A DNA stretch of 64,000 bases from Amycolatopsis alkalitolerans (lineage in GTDB: Bacteria > Actinomycetota > Actinomycetes > Mycobacteriales > Pseudonocardiaceae), in the NCBI RefSeq assembly GCF_006152065.1, contig NZ_VDFW01000017.1, forward strand, positions 83,521 through 147,520. Reading direction: 5' to 3'. Positions 36,498 through 44,691 of this stretch are shown here, one piece after another. The notes beneath the pieces are model-generated. The model was not told the origin of the DNA and did no database searches. It was given only the letters and a program-made list of their open reading frames with translations. The first letter of the stretch is position 1. The number at the start of each line of letters is the position of its first letter. The position numbers were made by a program, and so were the translations under genes.

Positions 36498-36692
36498 ATG
36501 CGCATCACAGTGTTCCGAAGGTTGATGGCGGAAGAGTTCGGGCCGGGCCGGGCCGACGTCCTGGCGAAGGACCACGTGTTCAGCGGGCTCGGCGGGCGGA
36601 CGGTCGAGCAGGCGCTGGCCCAGGGCGTCCCGGCGAAGGAGATCTGGCGCGAGGTGTGCCTGGCCTTCGACGTGCCCGCCGAGCGCCGCTGA
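36498..36692 (+). CDS. DUF3046 family protein
   Basis: A 64-residue protein (MRITVFRRLMAEEFG..., then VFSGLGGRTVEQALAQGV and WREVCLAFDVPAERR) matching the small actinobacterial DUF3046 family. The gene stands directly upstream of recA, as Rv2738c does in M. tuberculosis. The function is unknown. The mRNA is probably leaderless. Confidence 0.9.
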   Translation: MRITVFRRLMAEEFGPGRADVLAKDHVFSGLGGRTVEQALAQGVPAKEIWREVCLAFDVPAERR

Positions 36693-36724
36693 ACGGAAAA
36701 GTCTCCTCGAAGGTGTGTCGCTCC

Positions 36725-36752
36725 TTGCGTCGAACACGTGTTCGTCTAATGT
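36725..36752 (+). promoter_or_regulatory. LexA-controlled distal recA promoter
   Basis: TTGCGT (36725-36730), a 16-bp spacer and TAATGT (36747-36752) form the promoter. The LexA box TCGAACACGTGTTCGT (36730-36745) covers the spacer; only its last base departs from TCGAAC-N4-GTTCGA. Confidence 0.85.
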
Positions 36753-36803
36753 GTTGTCCACATCGGGGTCAGCTGTCCACAGATCGCCCGGCGCGATCAG
36801 GAA

Positions 36804-36826
36804 TTGTCGGCCCTCGCCCGTAGTGT
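36804..36826 (+). promoter_or_regulatory. RecA-NDp (PafBC-type) proximal recA promoter
   Basis: TTGTCGGCC (36804-36812), exactly eight bases, then TAGTGT (36821-36826) match the consensus TTGTCRGTG-N8-TANNNT of the LexA-independent DNA-damage promoter known upstream of mycobacterial recA. It lies closer to recA than the LexA promoter, as in M. tuberculosis. Confidence 0.75.
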
Positions 36827-36889
36827 CGGGCCCAACAGCTCAAAACCCGAGACAAGCCCCACAGGCTTCCGACCGACGAGGTGGAATCA

Positions 36890-39025
36890 ATGGCTCCCGC
36901 AGCCCCCGACAAGGACAAGGCACTCGAGCTCGCGCTCGCCCAGATCGACAAGCAGTACGGCAAGGGATCGGTGATGCGCCTCGGTGAGGAGGGACGCGCA
37001 CCGATCGAGGTGATCCCCACCGGAGCCATCGCGCTGGACATCGCGCTCGGCATCGGGGGCCTGCCCCGCGGCCGGGTCGTCGAGATCTACGGCCCGGAGT
37101 CCTCCGGTAAGAGCACGATGGCCCTGCACGCCGTGGCCAACGCGCAGAAGGCAGGCGGGATCGCCGCGTTCATCGACGCGGAGCACGCGCTCGACCCGGA
37201 GTACGCCAAGGCGCTCGGGGTGGACACCGACGCGCTGCTGGTCTCCCAGCCCGATACCGGTGAGCAGGCGCTGGAGATCGCGGACATGCTGATCCGCTCC
37301 GGTGCGCTGGACGTCCTGGTCATCGACTCGGTGGCCGCGCTGGTGCCCCGCGCCGAGATCGAAGGTGAAATGGGTGACTCGCATGTCGGTCTGCAGGCCC
37401 GCCTGATGAGCCAGGCGCTGCGGAAGATCACCGGTGCGCTGTCGAACTCCGGCACCACCGCGATCTTCATCAACCAGCTGCGTGAGAAGGTCGGCGTCAT
37501 GTTCGGGTGTTTCAACTATGCCACCCGAGTGACACTTGCTGATGGTACTCAGGAGAAGATCGGCAAGATCGTCAATCAGAAGATGGATGTCGAAGTTCTC
37601 TCCTATGATCCGGTGACCGACCGGGTCGTACCGCGCAAGGTGGTCAACTGGTTCAACAACGGACCGGCCGAGGAGTTCTTGCAGTTCACTGTGGAGAAGT
37701 CAGGTGGGAACGGCCGGGCTCAGTTCGCCGCCACCGAGAACCACCTGATCCGCACGCCGGGCGGCTGGCGCCATGCGGGTGAACTTACTGCCGGCGATCG
37801 CGTCATGGCTGCTGAGAAAGAGCTTCTCTCCGACCAGCAGTGGCAGGTCGTGTTCGGTTCCCTCATGGGAGACGGGAATATTTCGGCCAACCGTCGTGAT
37901 CGGGCTGGAGTCCGGTTCCGGATGGGGCACGGCGCGGCGCAGGCGGGCTACCTGGATTGGAAGGTTTCGTTGCTGGGGAACATCCCCTGCGCTCGCACCG
38001 CCAATGCCAAGGAAGCGGTGTTCGCTGACTTCACCCCCTTGCCGGAGCTGCACGAACTGCGGCGAGCCGTCTACTTCGGAGACGGTAAGAAACACCTGTC
38101 CTGGGACTACTTGAAGGCGCTGACCCCGCTCGCGCTGGCCATCTGGTACATGGACGACGGCTGCTTCACCGTGCGCTCCAAGGGAGTGCAGCAGCGTACG
38201 GCCGGGGGAAGTGGCCGGATCGAGATCTGTGTGGAAGCCATGGGAGCGGACACTCGCGAGCGTCTGGTGTCCTACCTGCGCGACACCCATGATCTCGATG
38301 TGAAGCTCACGTCGCGGGGCGCTCGTGGAGTGGCCGTTCTCCAGTTCTCCACCGCCGGGACGGCGCGGTTCCAACAGTTGATCGCGCCGTACGTGCATCC
38401 TTCGATGGAGTACAAGCTGTTGCCGCGCTTCCAAGGGCAGTTCAAGGTGAAGCCCGAGTTCGTCGAACCCAAGATGCGCCCGGTGCCCGCACGGATTCTG
38501 GATGTCCACGTCAAGCCGAAGACCCGGTCGATGAACAGGTTCGATATCGAGGTCGAGGGCAACCACAATTACTTCGTCGATGGCGTCATGGTGCACAACA
38601 GCCCGGAGACGACCACCGGTGGTAAGGCGCTGAAGTTCTACGCCTCCGTGCGGCTCGACGTGCGCCGGATCGAGACGTTGAAGGACAGTGGCGAGGCGGT
38701 CGGTAACCGCACGCGTGTCAAGGTCGTGAAGAACAAGGTCGCCCCGCCGTTCAAGCAGGCCGAGTTCGACATCCTCTACGGCCAGGGCGTCTCCCGCGAG
38801 GGCTCGCTCATCGACATGGGTGTAGACCAGGGAATCGTGCGCAAGTCCGGCGCCTGGTACACCTACGAGGGCGACCAATTGGGGCAGGGCAAGGAGAACG
38901 CGCGAAGGTTCCTGCGCGACAACCCCGACATCGCGAACGAGATCGAGAAGCGGATCAAGGAGAAGCTCGGCATCGGCGCCCAGGTCGACGCCGAGGAGGC
39001 TGCCCCGGCGCCCGTCGAGTTCTAA
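36890..39025 (+). CDS. recA: recombinase A precursor with intein
   Basis: A 711-residue precursor. Removing the 364-residue intein leaves a 347-residue RecA, the normal length. Walker A is GPESSGKST, Walker [12 protein letters not shown], and the L2 loop region carries [20 protein letters not shown]. RecA forms filaments on single-stranded DNA, drives strand exchange and triggers LexA cleavage. ATG 36890 has GAGGTGG six bases upstream; the in-frame GTG 36881 has none. Two damage-responsive promoters precede it, and recX follows after a repeat array. Confidence 0.97.
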   Translation: MAPAAPDKDKALELALAQIDKQYGKGSVMRLGEEGRAPIEVIPTGAIALDIALGIGGLPRGRVVEIYGPESSGKSTMALHAVANAQKAGGIAAFIDAEHALDPEYAKALGVDTDALLVSQPDTGEQALEIADMLIRSGALDVLVIDSVAALVPRAEIEGEMGDSHVGLQARLMSQALRKITGALSNSGTTAIFINQLREKVGVMFGCFNYATRVTLADGTQEKIGKIVNQKMDVEVLSYDPVTDRVVPRKVVNWFNNGPAEEFLQFTVEKSGGNGRAQFAATENHLIRTPGGWRHAGELTAGDRVMAAEKELLSDQQWQVVFGSLMGDGNISANRRDRAGVRFRMGHGAAQAGYLDWKVSLLGNIPCARTANAKEAVFADFTPLPELHELRRAVYFGDGKKHLSWDYLKALTPLALAIWYMDDGCFTVRSKGVQQRTAGGSGRIEICVEAMGADTRERLVSYLRDTHDLDVKLTSRGARGVAVLQFSTAGTARFQQLIAPYVHPSMEYKLLPRFQGQFKVKPEFVEPKMRPVPARILDVHVKPKTRSMNRFDIEVEGNHNYFVDGVMVHNSPETTTGGKALKFYASVRLDVRRIETLKDSGEAVGNRTRVKVVKNKVAPPFKQAEFDILYGQGVSREGSLIDMGVDQGIVRKSGAWYTYEGDQLGQGKENARRFLRDNPDIANEIEKRIKEKLGIGAQVDAEEAAPAPVEF
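37508..38599 (+). other. RecA intein with LAGLIDADG homing endonuclease
   Basis: The intein spans precursor residues 207-570. Cys1 ([13 protein letters not shown]) follows Gly206 of MFG, block B is [11 protein letters not shown], and the C-end is [14 protein letters not shown] followed by Ser+1 of SPETTTGG. These are all the residues needed for splicing. The two LAGLIDADG motifs are present (GSLMGDGN and IWYMDDGC), so a homing endonuclease is probably intact. The insertion point corresponds to the M. leprae site (residue 205), not the M. tuberculosis site (251). Codon use looks less GC-biased than the extein, as for a mobile insert. Confidence 0.95.
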
Positions 39026-39029
39026 GCGC

Positions 39030-39134
39030 GAGATCTACGTTCGCGGCGCCGAGTTCGACGTTGGGGACGATGAGTTCGACGTTCGCGGCGCCGAGTTCGA
39101 TGTTCGGGACGATGAGTCCGACATACGCGTCGGG
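39030..39134. repeat. array of five 21-bp repeats between recA and recX
   Basis: Units of exactly 21 bp start at 39030, 39051, 39072, 39093 and 39114. They alternate between ends in GGCGCC and in GACGAT and share the core GAGTTCGACGTTC with the 28858-29170 array. They fill nearly all the space between recA and recX. Confidence 0.85.
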
Positions 39135-39154
39135 GAGCGGGGTCGAGGAGGACC

Positions 39155-39733
39155 ATGCCGAAGGTCGATCCGGCCGAGTTACCGCCCGATGAGGCATGGA
39201 AGAAGGCGAAGGAGGCCTGCTTCGGCCTCCTCGCCGTTCGTGCCCGGACCAAGGACGAGCTCCGGCAGGCGTTGCGGCGCAAGGGTTTCGACGATGAACT
39301 CGGCGAGCGCCTGCTGGGCAAACTGGACAGCTCCGGGCTGGTGGACGACGCCGCATTCGCCGAGCAGTGGGTTCGGTCGCGGCATGCCTACCAGGGCCTG
39401 GCGCGCAAGGCGCTGGTCGCGGAGCTGAAACGCAAAGGTGTGGACGGAGATATCGCCGTCCAGGCCGCGGGGGAGATCGACCGCGAGTCGGAGGAGCAGC
39501 GCGCCCGCGAACTGGTCCGCAAGCGACTCCGGTCGATGACCACCGTCGACGAGCAGACCGCCATCCGCCGCCTGCTCGGCACTTTGGCTCGTAAGGGGTA
39601 CCCGCAAGGCCTTTCCTACGCGGTAGTCCGCGAAGAACTGAAGAACGCCGGGCCGGTTCCACCTCGCTCGACGATGCCGTCCTCGACTGACATCCGCTCA
39701 TGCCGCGGCAGGGCCCGGTGCGTCTGCGGTTAG
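39155..39733 (+). CDS. recX: RecX regulatory protein
   Basis: A 192-residue RecA modulator made of three-helix repeats (for example RTKDELRQALRRKGFDDELG and QGLARKALVAELKRKGVDGD). RecX caps and inhibits RecA filaments. The start has GAGGAGG upstream. The C-terminal 25 or so residues (SCRGRARCVCG end) look unlike a RecX tail: the stop codon lies in the first unit of the 32-bp minisatellite at 39715, so the natural end may have been overwritten. Confidence 0.92.
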   Translation: MPKVDPAELPPDEAWKKAKEACFGLLAVRARTKDELRQALRRKGFDDELGERLLGKLDSSGLVDDAAFAEQWVRSRHAYQGLARKALVAELKRKGVDGDIAVQAAGEIDRESEEQRARELVRKRLRSMTTVDEQTAIRRLLGTLARKGYPQGLSYAVVREELKNAGPVPPRSTMPSSTDIRSCRGRARCVCG

Positions 39734-40004
39734 GCTGAGTCAACCGGCGACTCGCCTGCGGAGACGGGTGAGCCAACCTCGGTGCGCTTGCGGTCGGGGG
39801 CTGAGTCAAGCCCGACCCACCCGCGGTTGGGACTGAGTCAAGCCCGGCGCGCTCGTGGTTCTGGCTGGGTCAACCGGTGACTCGCCTGCGGCTAGGGGTG
39901 AGTCAATCCCCGCCGCCCGCGGTCGGGGGCTGAGCCAAGCCCGGCCCACCCGCGGCCGGGAGCCGAGTCAACTATGACCCGCCTGCGGCGCGGCTGGGGC
40001 TGGG
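39715..40004. repeat. minisatellite of about nine 32-33 bp units
   Basis: Degenerate units run head to tail, each with a GCGG core followed by a G-rich stretch and GGCTGAGTCAAGCC-like end (GAGTCAA or a variant recurs every 32-33 bp). They have no unique spacers, so this is not a CRISPR array. The array fills most of the 437-bp gap between recX and the LMF gene; the rest is the RidA-like remnant. Confidence 0.85.
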
Positions 40005-40018
40005 CCGGAGCCAGGAGG

Positions 40019-40144
40019 TCAGCCGACGATGGTGGTGGCCTCGATCTCGACCAGCACGTCGGGCCCGAAGACATAATCGACTCCGATCAGGGACGTGGGA
40101 GGAAGCGACAGAGCCAGCCCGATCTCCTCGGCAACCTCCGGCGC
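40019..40144 (-). pseudogene. C-terminal remnant of a RidA/YjgF-like gene
   Basis: Read leftward from a TGA at 40147-40145, 41 codons stay open and end PPTSLIGVDYVFGPDVLVEI, then EATTIVG and stop. This resembles the C-terminal strand-helix-strand and the LVEIEA signature of RidA (enamine deaminase) proteins. No start codon context or N-terminal two thirds exists upstream, where the LMF gene ends. It is most simply a deletion remnant next to the minisatellite. Confidence 0.55.
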
Positions 40145-40170
40145 TCACCTTCGAGCAGCCCCCGCCAGGG

Positions 40171-41613
40171 TTACTCCGCCGCGACCGGGACTCCTTCGGC
40201 GTTGAGCCGTCTCGGGTCCAGCGCCGATTCGAGGGGCCGCCGAACCCACCAGTCGCCCGTTTCGCGGCGCTCGGCCGGTGTGGTGAAGCGGTACCGGAAC
40301 AGCCGCGCTCGCACGAAGGTCGGGCGCTCACCGCGGAACGGGTCGTGCCGGAGCAGTTTCAGCATGGCGCGGTCGGCCACCAGGAGCTTGCCCGCAAGTC
40401 GCTCCAGCCAGGATTCGCCGTACCGGAACGAAAGGGGGACGAACCACAGCATCCAGTCCAGCCGCAGGTGATAGGGCGCCACCTGCCGTGGCCGTCGCCG
40501 GGGATCGCCGGGTTTGCCTTTGAACTCGTACTCGCGCCACACCGTGGCGGGCGTCAGGTCCGGCTCATCGGTGCCTTCGAAGACAAGCTCGTGCCGGACC
40601 GTGCTGATACTGCCGAACGCGCCGTACGTGTTGACCAGATGCAACCGGTCGAAGCTGAAGTTCATGATCTGCCCGCGTGAAACCAGGTTCCGTGCCGGGC
40701 GATAGCTCAACCCCAGCACCAGGGCGGTCACGGCGAGCACCACGACGCGATACCACAGCGGCGGTTCCGCCAGCGGCGGCGGGGAGAACGGCAGCAGCTT
40801 ACTGTCCAAAGCAGACACCGCGATCGTGATGGTCAGCACGTTCAGCCACGAGAAGTTCCCGCTCGCCACCAGCCAGAGCTGTGTCACGATCATGACGGCG
40901 GCGGCGATCCCGCTCGCCGGCTGCGGAGCGAACAGCGCGAACGGAACGACCAGTTGCGTGAAATGGCTCGCCAGCGCTTCGAGCTTGTGCAGCGGTTTCG
41001 GCAGATGGTGGAAGTACCAGCTCAACGGCCCGGGCATCGGCTGCGTCTCGTGGTGGTAATACAAACAGGTCAGATCACGCCAGCACCGGTCGCCGCGCAT
41101 CTTGATCATGCCGGCACCGAACTCCACCCGGAACAGCAGCCACAGCAGCAACCACAGCACGGGCACCGGCGGCGCCATCCCCGCCGGGCCAAGGAAGATC
41201 GCGAGGAACCCGGCCTCCAGCAGCAACGATTCCCAGCCGAACGAGTACCAGATCCGCCCGACGTTCACCATCGACTGGTACAGCACCCACGGCACCGCCC
41301 ACACCACGAGCGAAACCCATACCGGCGCCGAATCGGCCACCCCGAACACCAGCGCCGCCGTGACCAGCGCACCGGTCCACGCGACCGCCGCGAAGAACCG
41401 GTCCGAGTAATGGAAGTGGAAGACGCTCGGCGCCAGGCGGAAAGGCACGCGCGCCACGAGTTGTGGCACGGGCAGCAGGCCGCGCGTTCCGATGAGCGCG
41501 CGGAACTGGTTGAGCGCCACCAGGAACGCGATCAGGTAGATCGCGGCGAGCATCCGCTGGAACGCGAGCCTGGACGCCCAGTAGTCAGGGTCGGTGAACC
41601 AGTCCCATCCCAC
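40171..41613 (-). CDS. lipase maturation factor family membrane protein
   Basis: A 480-residue LMF1-like protein with about eight hydrophobic helices in the first 330 residues and a soluble C-terminal domain. Characteristic stretches are FGWESLLLEAGFLAIFLGP, RVEFGAGMIKMRGDRCWRDL and YHHETQPMPGPLSWYFHHLP, and then WREYEFKGKPGDPRRRPRQV. In animals the family folds secreted lipases; bacterial members have no assigned role. GTG 41613 lies 7 nt behind TAGCCT (41626-41621), a leaderless arrangement; an upstream ATG would reach beyond this promoter. Confidence 0.9.
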   Translation of the reverse strand: MGWDWFTDPDYWASRLAFQRMLAAIYLIAFLVALNQFRALIGTRGLLPVPQLVARVPFRLAPSVFHFHYSDRFFAAVAWTGALVTAALVFGVADSAPVWVSLVVWAVPWVLYQSMVNVGRIWYSFGWESLLLEAGFLAIFLGPAGMAPPVPVLWLLLWLLFRVEFGAGMIKMRGDRCWRDLTCLYYHHETQPMPGPLSWYFHHLPKPLHKLEALASHFTQLVVPFALFAPQPASGIAAAVMIVTQLWLVASGNFSWLNVLTITIAVSALDSKLLPFSPPPLAEPPLWYRVVVLAVTALVLGLSYRPARNLVSRGQIMNFSFDRLHLVNTYGAFGSISTVRHELVFEGTDEPDLTPATVWREYEFKGKPGDPRRRPRQVAPYHLRLDWMLWFVPLSFRYGESWLERLAGKLLVADRAMLKLLRHDPFRGERPTFVRARLFRYRFTTPAERRETGDWWVRRPLESALDPRRLNAEGVPVAAE

Positions 41614-41628
41614 GGCGGTCAGGCTACT

Positions 41629-41654
41629 GCGGCCGCGGCCGGCCCGCTGGCCGC
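41629..41654 (-). terminator. GC-rich hairpin after eda
   Basis: GCGGCC and GGCCGC form a stem around a GC-rich loop, 10 bp after the eda stop and before the LMF start. The sequence lacks a U tract and could also be part of the LMF promoter region. Confidence 0.35.
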
Positions 41655-41663
41655 TACGCGAAC

Positions 41664-42320
41664 TCAGCCAAGCGCGGCCGCTTCCTTCGCCAGGGCCGTG
41701 ATCCGGTCGAAGTCCTTGGCGGCCAAGGCATCCTTCGGGGTCAGCCACGAACCGCCCACGCATCCCACCGTGGGCAGCGCCAGGTACGACGGCGCACTGC
41801 CGACCGTGATCCCGCCGGTCGGGCAGAACCGCAGCCGCGGCAACGGGCCGGCGATCGCCTTCAGGAACGCGACCCCGCCACTGGGCTCGGCCGGGAAGAA
41901 CTTCATCGCGGTGAGCCCCTGCTCGGCCAGCCGCATCGCCTCCGAGACCGTGCCCGCGCCCGGCAGGAACGGCAGCCCCGTACCGGATACGGCCTCCAGC
42001 AGGCGGTCTGTGCAGCCCGGCGTCACGAGGAACTTCGCGCCCGCGTCGGTGGCTTGCTTGGCCTGCTCAGGCGTGGTGACTGTGCCCGCGCCGATGACGA
42101 TCCCCGGTACCGCGGACGCCACCTGTTCGATCGCCTCGAGTGCGGCCGGCGTGCGCAGCGTCAGCTCGATCACCCGGATCCCGCCCGCCAGCAGCGCTCG
42201 CGCGACCGGCGCCGCGTCGGCCGCGTCGTCCACGACGACGACCGGCACGACGGGCGACAGTTCGAGCAGCTCCTGTCCGTTGCTCACCAGCGTCCTCCTC
42301 GAGCTCGACGGTTCCGCCAT
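41664..42320 (-). CDS. eda: 2-dehydro-3-deoxy-phosphogluconate aldolase
   Basis: A 218-residue KDPG/KHG aldolase, which cleaves KDPG to pyruvate and glyceraldehyde 3-phosphate by a Schiff-base mechanism. Signatures are IELTLRTPAALEAI (catalytic Glu), IGAGTVTTPEQA and the lysine in TAMKFFPAE, with FCPTGGI binding phosphate. It starts 4 bp after edd and completes the Entner-Doudoroff pair. Confidence 0.95.
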   Translation of the reverse strand: MAEPSSSRRTLVSNGQELLELSPVVPVVVVDDAADAAPVARALLAGGIRVIELTLRTPAALEAIEQVASAVPGIVIGAGTVTTPEQAKQATDAGAKFLVTPGCTDRLLEAVSGTGLPFLPGAGTVSEAMRLAEQGLTAMKFFPAEPSGGVAFLKAIAGPLPRLRFCPTGGITVGSAPSYLALPTVGCVGGSWLTPKDALAAKDFDRITALAKEAAALG

Positions 42321-42324
42321 CCCA

Positions 42325-44184
42325 TCACACGCGGGCCGGGGCGCCGAAATGACCGGGCGTCATCGGGCCGAACACGCTCGCGCCCTGGTCCGCGGGCCCC
42401 ACCGCACGCCGCAGCGCGGTGAACAGTTCGCGACCGGTGCCGATCCACGAAGCCCCGTCCGGTGCCGAATCGCGCAGCGGGCGCGACGCGAGCTCTTCCG
42501 CGTCGACCAGGACTTCCAGCCGACCGGCGTCGGCGTCCAGCACGATCTCGTCGCCGTCCTCGATGCGGGACAGCGGGCCGCCCGCCGCGGCCTCGGGGGT
42601 GAGCTGGATCGCCGACGGGATCTTGCCCGACGCCCCCGACATCCGCCCGTCGGTGATCAGCGCGACGCGATACCCGCGGTCCATCAGCGCTCCGAGCGCC
42701 GGGGTCAGCCCGTGCAGCTCCGGCATCCCGTTCGCCTGCGGGCCCTGGTTGCGGATCACCACCGCGACGTCACGGTCGAGTTCGCCGGCGCGGAACGCTT
42801 CGGTGAACGCTTGCTGCGACGAAAAGACCCGCGCGGGTGCCCGGACCACGTGATGCTCCGGCGCCACCGCCGACACCTTGATCACGGCCCGGCCCAGGTT
42901 CCCGTTGAGCATCCGCAGCCCGCCGTCCTCGGCGAACGGATCCGACGCCGGGCGCAGCACGTCCAGATCCAAGCTGCGTGCCGGAACCTCGCGCCACGTC
43001 AGCGAACCGTCGATCAGCACTGGCTCCGACCGGTAGCGGTGCAGCCCGTCGCCGGCGACCGTACGGACGTCCTCGTGCAGCAGCCCAGCGTCCAGGAGCG
43101 TGCCGATCAGGAACTGCACCCCGCCGGCCGCGTGGAAGTGGTTGATGTCCGCGCTGCCGTTCGGGTACACGTTCGCCAGCAGCGGCGCCACCGACGACAG
43201 GTCCGCGAAATCGTCCCAGGTCAGCTCGATCCCGGCGGCCGCCGCGATCGCGACGAGGTGCATCGTGTGGTTGGTCGACCCGCCGGTGGCCAGCAACGAA
43301 ACCACGCCGTTGACCACCGACCGCTCGCTGACGACCTCGGCGAGCGGCGTGTACTCCTCGCGCGCCAGCGTCACGACGCGCCGCCCCGCCTCCTCGGTCA
43401 GCGCGCGCCGGAGCGGCGTGCCCGGCGGCACGAAGCTCGCGCCCGGCAGGTGCAGCCCCATCACCTCGACGACCAGTTGGTTCGAGTTTGCGGTGCCATA
43501 GAACGTGCACGTCCCGGCGGAGTGATACGACGCCGATTCCGCTTCCAGCAGGTCCTCGCGGGTTGCGCGGCCCTCGGCGAACAGTTGCCGCACCCGCGCC
43601 TTGTCCTTGTTCGGCAGGCCGGAGGCCATCGGGCCGGCGGGCACCAGGATCGCCGGGAGATGCCCGAACGCGAGCGCGCCGATCAGCAGGCCCGGCACGA
43701 TCTTGTCGCAGACGCCGAGCAGCAGCGCGCCGTCGAACATCTCGTGCGAGAGCGCGATCCCGGTGGCCATCGCGATCACCTCGCGGCTGAACAGCGACAG
43801 CTCCATCCCGGCGCGACCCTGCGTGATGCCGTCGCACATCGCGGGCACACCACCGGCGAACCGCGCCACGCCGCCCGCCGAGCGAGCGGCGTCCTTGATC
43901 CACTCCGGGTATTCGTGCAGCGGCTGATGGGCCGAAAGCAGATCGTTGTACGCCGACACGATCGCGACCCCGGGCTCGCGCAGCCCACGGATCGCGAGCC
44001 GGTCACTGCCGCCACAGGCCGCGAAGCCGTGGGCGAGGTTGCTGCAGGCCAGGCCCGCGCGCACCGGGCCTTCGGACCGGGCGGCCGCGACGCGCTCCAG
44101 GTACGCGCGACGGGCGGTGGCGCTGCGTTCGGCGATACGCCGGGTGACCTCTTCGATGACGGGGTGGATGGGGACTGGTGACAC
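42325..44184 (-). CDS. edd: 6-phosphogluconate dehydratase
   Basis: A 619-residue IlvD/Edd-family Fe-S dehydratase that makes KDPG from 6-phosphogluconate. Landmarks are [13 protein letters not shown], the cluster cysteines in [11 protein letters not shown] and [12 protein letters not shown], and [18 protein letters not shown] 44184 is preferred over the upstream ATG at 44250 because that ATG would lie directly on the promoter, ahead of the start point. Length is then typical for Edd. Cotranscribed with eda. Confidence 0.93.
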   Translation of the reverse strand: MSPVPIHPVIEEVTRRIAERSATARRAYLERVAAARSEGPVRAGLACSNLAHGFAACGGSDRLAIRGLREPGVAIVSAYNDLLSAHQPLHEYPEWIKDAARSAGGVARFAGGVPAMCDGITQGRAGMELSLFSREVIAMATGIALSHEMFDGALLLGVCDKIVPGLLIGALAFGHLPAILVPAGPMASGLPNKDKARVRQLFAEGRATREDLLEAESASYHSAGTCTFYGTANSNQLVVEVMGLHLPGASFVPPGTPLRRALTEEAGRRVVTLAREEYTPLAEVVSERSVVNGVVSLLATGGSTNHTMHLVAIAAAAGIELTWDDFADLSSVAPLLANVYPNGSADINHFHAAGGVQFLIGTLLDAGLLHEDVRTVAGDGLHRYRSEPVLIDGSLTWREVPARSLDLDVLRPASDPFAEDGGLRMLNGNLGRAVIKVSAVAPEHHVVRAPARVFSSQQAFTEAFRAGELDRDVAVVIRNQGPQANGMPELHGLTPALGALMDRGYRVALITDGRMSGASGKIPSAIQLTPEAAAGGPLSRIEDGDEIVLDADAGRLEVLVDAEELASRPLRDSAPDGASWIGTGRELFTALRRAVGPADQGASVFGPMTPGHFGAPARV

Positions 44185-44250
44185 GGCTACCGCCTCGGCT
44201 CGGGTGGTGTTCGACGGCGGCGCTGGCGTCGTTCGGTCGTGGCGCTTCAC

Positions 44251-44279
44251 ACACTAGCCGCGGAGCGGTGCTGGATCAA
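44251..44279 (-). promoter_or_regulatory. edd-eda promoter
   Basis: On the minus strand TTGATC (44279-44274), a 17-bp spacer and TAGTGT (44256-44251) form a near-consensus promoter. It places the start of transcription near 44245, about 60 nt ahead of the edd GTG. Confidence 0.6.
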
Positions 44280-44302
44280 AATCGATTAAGAAGATCGTTC
44301 AA

Positions 44303-44348
44303 GGTGACACCGATCACCACGAGTTGTGACCGTGTGCTACTTGTCACA
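44303..44348 (+). promoter_or_regulatory. Crp/GlxR-like sites ahead of the sdh operon
   Basis: GGTGA-CACCGA-TCACC (44303-44318) has the 5-6-5 layout of CRP/GlxR operators (TGTGA-N6-TCACA). A second dyad, TGTGAC (44325-44330) and GTCACA (44343-44348), has a 12-bp centre. GlxR controls sdhCAB in Corynebacterium glutamicum. Similar control here is an inference. Confidence 0.45.
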
Positions 44349-44412
44349 TTGCACACGGAGCGGCAGAGTCGGCAGCGACGGCTCAGCCGCCGGACTGACT
44401 CGGAGGTATGCG

Positions 44413-44691
44413 ATGTCCACCACCGAACTCGCGGAGTTACGCCGGACGATCGGGCAGCTGCGACAGTGCATGGGCGCGCTGCGGTCGCGCTACGGTGACG
44501 CCGCGCCGGTACGCCGGCTGATCAACGACGTCGAACGGCTCGACATCGACGCGTGCGACCTCGAGGCCCCGATCCCGCCGCAGCCGAAACCCCTCGACCC
44601 GGCCGACGTGGTCAAGATCCCCGAGGGTCCCTACGACCCGGCTCTCTGGCATGGGGCCGACGACGAAGGCATTGGGGGCTACCACCGTTGA
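44413..44691 (+). CDS. small conserved protein of the sdh operon (Rv0250c-like)
   Basis: A 92-residue soluble protein with an N-terminal helix pair (AELRRTIGQLRQCMGALRSR, then VRRLINDVERLDIDACDL) and a Pro-rich end with PYDPALWHGADDEGIGGYHR. Size and position before sdhC, sdhA and sdhB match Rv0250c. The function is unknown; an assembly or accessory role for Sdh1 is possible. The ATG has GGAGGT 7 bp upstream, and its TGA overlaps the next start. Confidence 0.75.
   Translation: MSTTELAELRRTIGQLRQCMGALRSRYGDAAPVRRLINDVERLDIDACDLEAPIPPQPKPLDPADVVKIPEGPYDPALWHGADDEGIGGYHR

Noticed and set aside
39715..40004. Possible CRISPR array
   Set aside because: Units are contiguous and degenerate, with no unique spacers and no cas genes nearby.
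40954..44181. 1075-codon open frame on the plus strand
   Set aside because: It is antisense to LMF, eda and edd, is rich in Arg/His/Gln, and has no motif.
44185..44250. Longer edd start at 44250
   Set aside because: That ATG directly follows the -10 box and would precede the transcription start.
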